Positions 62,188-64,000 of a stretch of 64,000 nt of DNA are shown in pieces. The DNA is from Calothrix sp. NIES-2098. GTDB taxonomy: Bacteria; Cyanobacteriota; Cyanobacteriia; Cyanobacteriales; Nostocaceae. Within the stretch, counting starts at the first letter, position 1, and the number at the start of each line of letters is the position of its first letter. The notes beneath the pieces were generated by a model. That model searched no databases. It was not told the DNA's origin and was given only the letters and a program-made list of their open reading frames with translations. Where the stretch lies: NCBI GenBank assembly GCA_002368175.1, contig AP018172.1:807001-871000 (forward strand), written 5' to 3'. The translations under genes were made by a program, and so were the position numbers.

Positions 62188-63279
62188 ATGAAAATCGCAC
62201 AAATCGCACCCCTGTGGGAACGAGTTCCGCCTGTTACCTATGGAGGAACTGAGTTAGTTGTGAGTCGTTTGACCGATGAACTGGTACGTAGAGGTCACGA
62301 TGTCACGCTATTCGCTTCGGGTGATTCCCAAACTTTAGCTCGTTTAGAAGCTGGGAGTCCGCGTGCATTGCGTTTGGATAAAGATATCCAAGAACCGATA
62401 ATGTACGAACTCATGCATGTTGGTAACGTTTATCAACGCGCTAGCGAATTTGATATTATTCACTCCCACGTAGGGGTTTGGTCGTTACCTTTAGCTAGTG
62501 TGGTTTCAACACCAACAGTGCATACCTTACATGGTATCTTTACTCGCGATAACAACAAAGTATTTAGACAATACAGCACGCAACCATACATCAGCATTAG
62601 CGATGCCCAACGGCTGTTAAACATTAATTATGTTGCGACAGTTTACAATGGCATCAGCGTTGAGAAGTTTCCCTTCTTTGCTGAACCTCAAGATCCACCC
62701 TATCTGGCATTTTTAGGCCGCTTCTCGCCAGAAAAAGGGCCGCAACACGCCATTGCTATTGCCAAGCAGACAGGTTGGCGCTTGAAGATGGCGGGTAAAG
62801 TGGATGTTGTAGACAAGGAGTTTTTTGAAAAAGAAATTGCTCCCCATATAGATGGGAAACAAATAGAGTTTTTAGGTGAAGTTAACCACGAGCAAAAAGC
62901 CGAACTGTTGGGGAATGCAGCGGTTACGCTCTTTCCTATCACCTGGTGCGAACCATTTGGCTTGGTGATGGCGGAATCTATGGCGACGGGTACACCTGTG
63001 ATTGCCATGAATATGGGATCTGTCTCCGAAGTAATTGCTAATGGCGAGACAGGTTATGTCTGCCAAAGTTACGAAGAAATGGCGACAATGATTCCCAAAG
63101 CCTTAAAACTCGATCGCCAAAAATGCCGCGAACACGTAGAGAATAAATTTAGCGTTACCCAAATGGTTAACGGCTATGAAGCAGTCTACGAAAAAATCGT
63201 TGGCGATCGCAACTGGCGTCATTGGTTCAACTCTGCAATCAGAAATTCGTTGGAATCAATTACATCTTTGACACGCTAG
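62188..63279 (+). CDS. Family 4 glycosyltransferase
   Basis: The 363-residue protein begins MKIAQIAPLWERVPPVTYGG, the GT-B N-terminal opening, with IIHSHVGVWSLPLA and HTLHGIFTRD. The donor-binding half holds LAFLGRFSPEKGPQHAI, the E-x7-E segment CEPFGLVMAESMATGTPVIA and GETGYVCQSYEEMA. This is the GT4 layout that transfers a sugar from a nucleotide donor, often in polysaccharide or glycolipid synthesis. No other sugar gene is near. It has a structured leader and a clean terminator. Confidence 0.92.
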   Translation: MKIAQIAPLWERVPPVTYGGTELVVSRLTDELVRRGHDVTLFASGDSQTLARLEAGSPRALRLDKDIQEPIMYELMHVGNVYQRASEFDIIHSHVGVWSLPLASVVSTPTVHTLHGIFTRDNNKVFRQYSTQPYISISDAQRLLNINYVATVYNGISVEKFPFFAEPQDPPYLAFLGRFSPEKGPQHAIAIAKQTGWRLKMAGKVDVVDKEFFEKEIAPHIDGKQIEFLGEVNHEQKAELLGNAAVTLFPITWCEPFGLVMAESMATGTPVIAMNMGSVSEVIANGETGYVCQSYEEMATMIPKALKLDRQKCREHVENKFSVTQMVNGYEAVYEKIVGDRNWRHWFNSAIRNSLESITSLTR

Positions 63280-63344
63280 TTAGTAACCTTGCTTGAGCGA
63301 CTATTGCTTGGCGTTACTTTCATAAATCTCCATAATTGACAATC

Positions 63345-63369
63345 AGCTCCCTTTACATGGGAGCTTTTT
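63345..63369 (+). terminator. Terminator of the glycosyltransferase gene
   Basis: AGCTCCC (63345-63351) pairs perfectly with GGGAGCT (63359-63365), followed by TTTT. Confidence 0.9.
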
Positions 63370-63413
63370 CATTTTCCATCAATCAGGAGACTACTTCCAT
63401 GCATAACAGACTA

Positions 63414-64000
63414 CTAAAGTGATGGAAGCGGGATAGAAATGCGATCGCAAATATGTTGATCTGTTTGTTGTACGCTGGGATTGTTTTTCAGATAATCCTG
63501 TAACCAAGAACAACCCCGAACTATTAGCCGATCAAAATCTAAAGTATCTTCAGCATTCCAAAGTTCAACAAGACCATCATCACTGACAGAGACAATTTTT
63601 TTGCCATCAGGACTAAAGTTGAGGTTCCAAAAAGCATAACCATGTCCATAAATAGTTTTTAGTTCTTGACCATCTCTGATTTGCCAAAGTCTGATTGTAC
63701 CGTCAGCACTAGCAGAAGCAAGGATTTTGCCATCAGGACTAAAGCTAAGTTTGGTAACTTCAGCATGATGACCTTTTAGGGTTTTAAGTTCCTTTCCTTC
63801 TAAACTCCAAATTTTAATAGTTTTATCCTGACTGGCTGAGGCAATGATTTGACCATTGGGGCTAAAACGCACATTCGTAACATAACTATTATGTGCTTTG
63901 AAAGTTTTGAAGTTTTGTCCTTGCGAGTTCCACAGTTTGATTGTTCCATCATTATGAGCAGAAATAATTGTCTGACCGTTGGGGCTGAAACTCGCACTGA
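63414..64000 (-). CDS. WD40-repeat protein, partial (5' end outside the window)
   Basis: The minus-strand frame is open from a stop at 63414 to the window end without interruption. It has at least four WD40 blades: SFSPNGQTIISAHNDGTIKLW, VRFSPNGQIIASASQDKTIKIW, LSFSPDGKILASASADGTIRLW and LNFSPDGKKIVSVSDDGLVELW. A C-terminal tail (RGCSWLQDYLKNNPSVQQTD) matches the end of many cyanobacterial NACHT/AAA- or caspase-linked WD40 proteins. The GTG-initiated frame at 63872 is only an internal codon. The N-terminal effector or ATPase part, if any, lies beyond 64000. Confidence 0.9.
   Translation of the reverse strand, partial: SASFSPNGQTIISAHNDGTIKLWNSQGQNFKTFKAHNSYVTNVRFSPNGQIIASASQDKTIKIWSLEGKELKTLKGHHAEVTKLSFSPDGKILASASADGTIRLWQIRDGQELKTIYGHGYAFWNLNFSPDGKKIVSVSDDGLVELWNAEDTLDFDRLIVRGCSWLQDYLKNNPSVQQTDQHICDRISIPLPSL

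Noticed and set aside
63800..63997. Separate minus-strand gene or frameshift at the right end
   Set aside because: The WD40 frame is continuous from 63414 to the window end; the other frame is an overlapping shadow.

Overview
The window is a 64 kb chromosomal stretch of a filamentous, probably heterocyst-type cyanobacterium (Nostocales-like). The evidence is dense GCGATCGC (HIP1) octamers throughout, moderate GC, a DevBCA-type exporter, an XisI-family protein, a caspase-like protease, a Tab2-family protein, a group 2 sigma factor of the SigB type and a Yfr1-like small RNA. I saw no rRNA, tRNA, intact transposase or CRISPR array.

Layout. 0-9.6 kb: Yfr1-like sRNA, DUF6671-type zinc-ribbon protein, Tab2 protein, TldE/PmbA-like protein, Rieske oxygenase, caspase-like protease with a coiled-coil tail, DUF5995-like protein and an MscS channel. 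9.9-15.7 kb: an ABC-2 style exporter (ATPase plus two paralogous membrane proteins), then a small peptide with three near-identical tail repeats and a Cys-rich partner. 15.9-21 kb: TetR regulator, glutathione S-transferase, FMN flavoprotein and a compact osmoprotectant ABC operon. 20.9-32.4 kb: ParDE-type toxin-antitoxin, MoaE, hybrid histidine kinase, NTF2-like protein, fasciclin protein, second GST, HerA-like ATPase, SigB-type sigma factor and CysC. 32.5-36.4 kb: an envelope cluster (metallophosphoesterase, cupredoxin, small membrane protein and a secreted-protein gene broken by one stop codon), divergent from an ECF sigma/anti-sigma pair. 36.4-41.2 kb: TetR, TMEM175-like channel and devBCA with two recognisable operator palindromes. 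41.2-55.5 kb: haemagglutinin-like secreted protein, M48 and M61 peptidases, WD40 protein, WGR protein with two followers, orphan XisI, methyltransferase and agmatinase. 55.6-64 kb: accessory region with two 21-bp minisatellite arrays and a third solo copy, VapBC, a large repeat-rich secreted protein carrying a fresh 990-bp internal duplication, a glycosyltransferase behind a structured leader, and a WD40 protein running off the end.

The most unusual items are the repeat-tailed peptide pair (14769-15613), the 21-bp repeat family with a conserved tail (three direct copies around VapBC and the giant secreted protein), the structured leader before the glycosyltransferase (62057-62187), and the two-operator promoter of devBCA. 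Start codons were moved inward from the longest reading frame where a Shine-Dalgarno sequence or family knowledge favoured it. All functional names rest on motif recognition by eye, not on searches.
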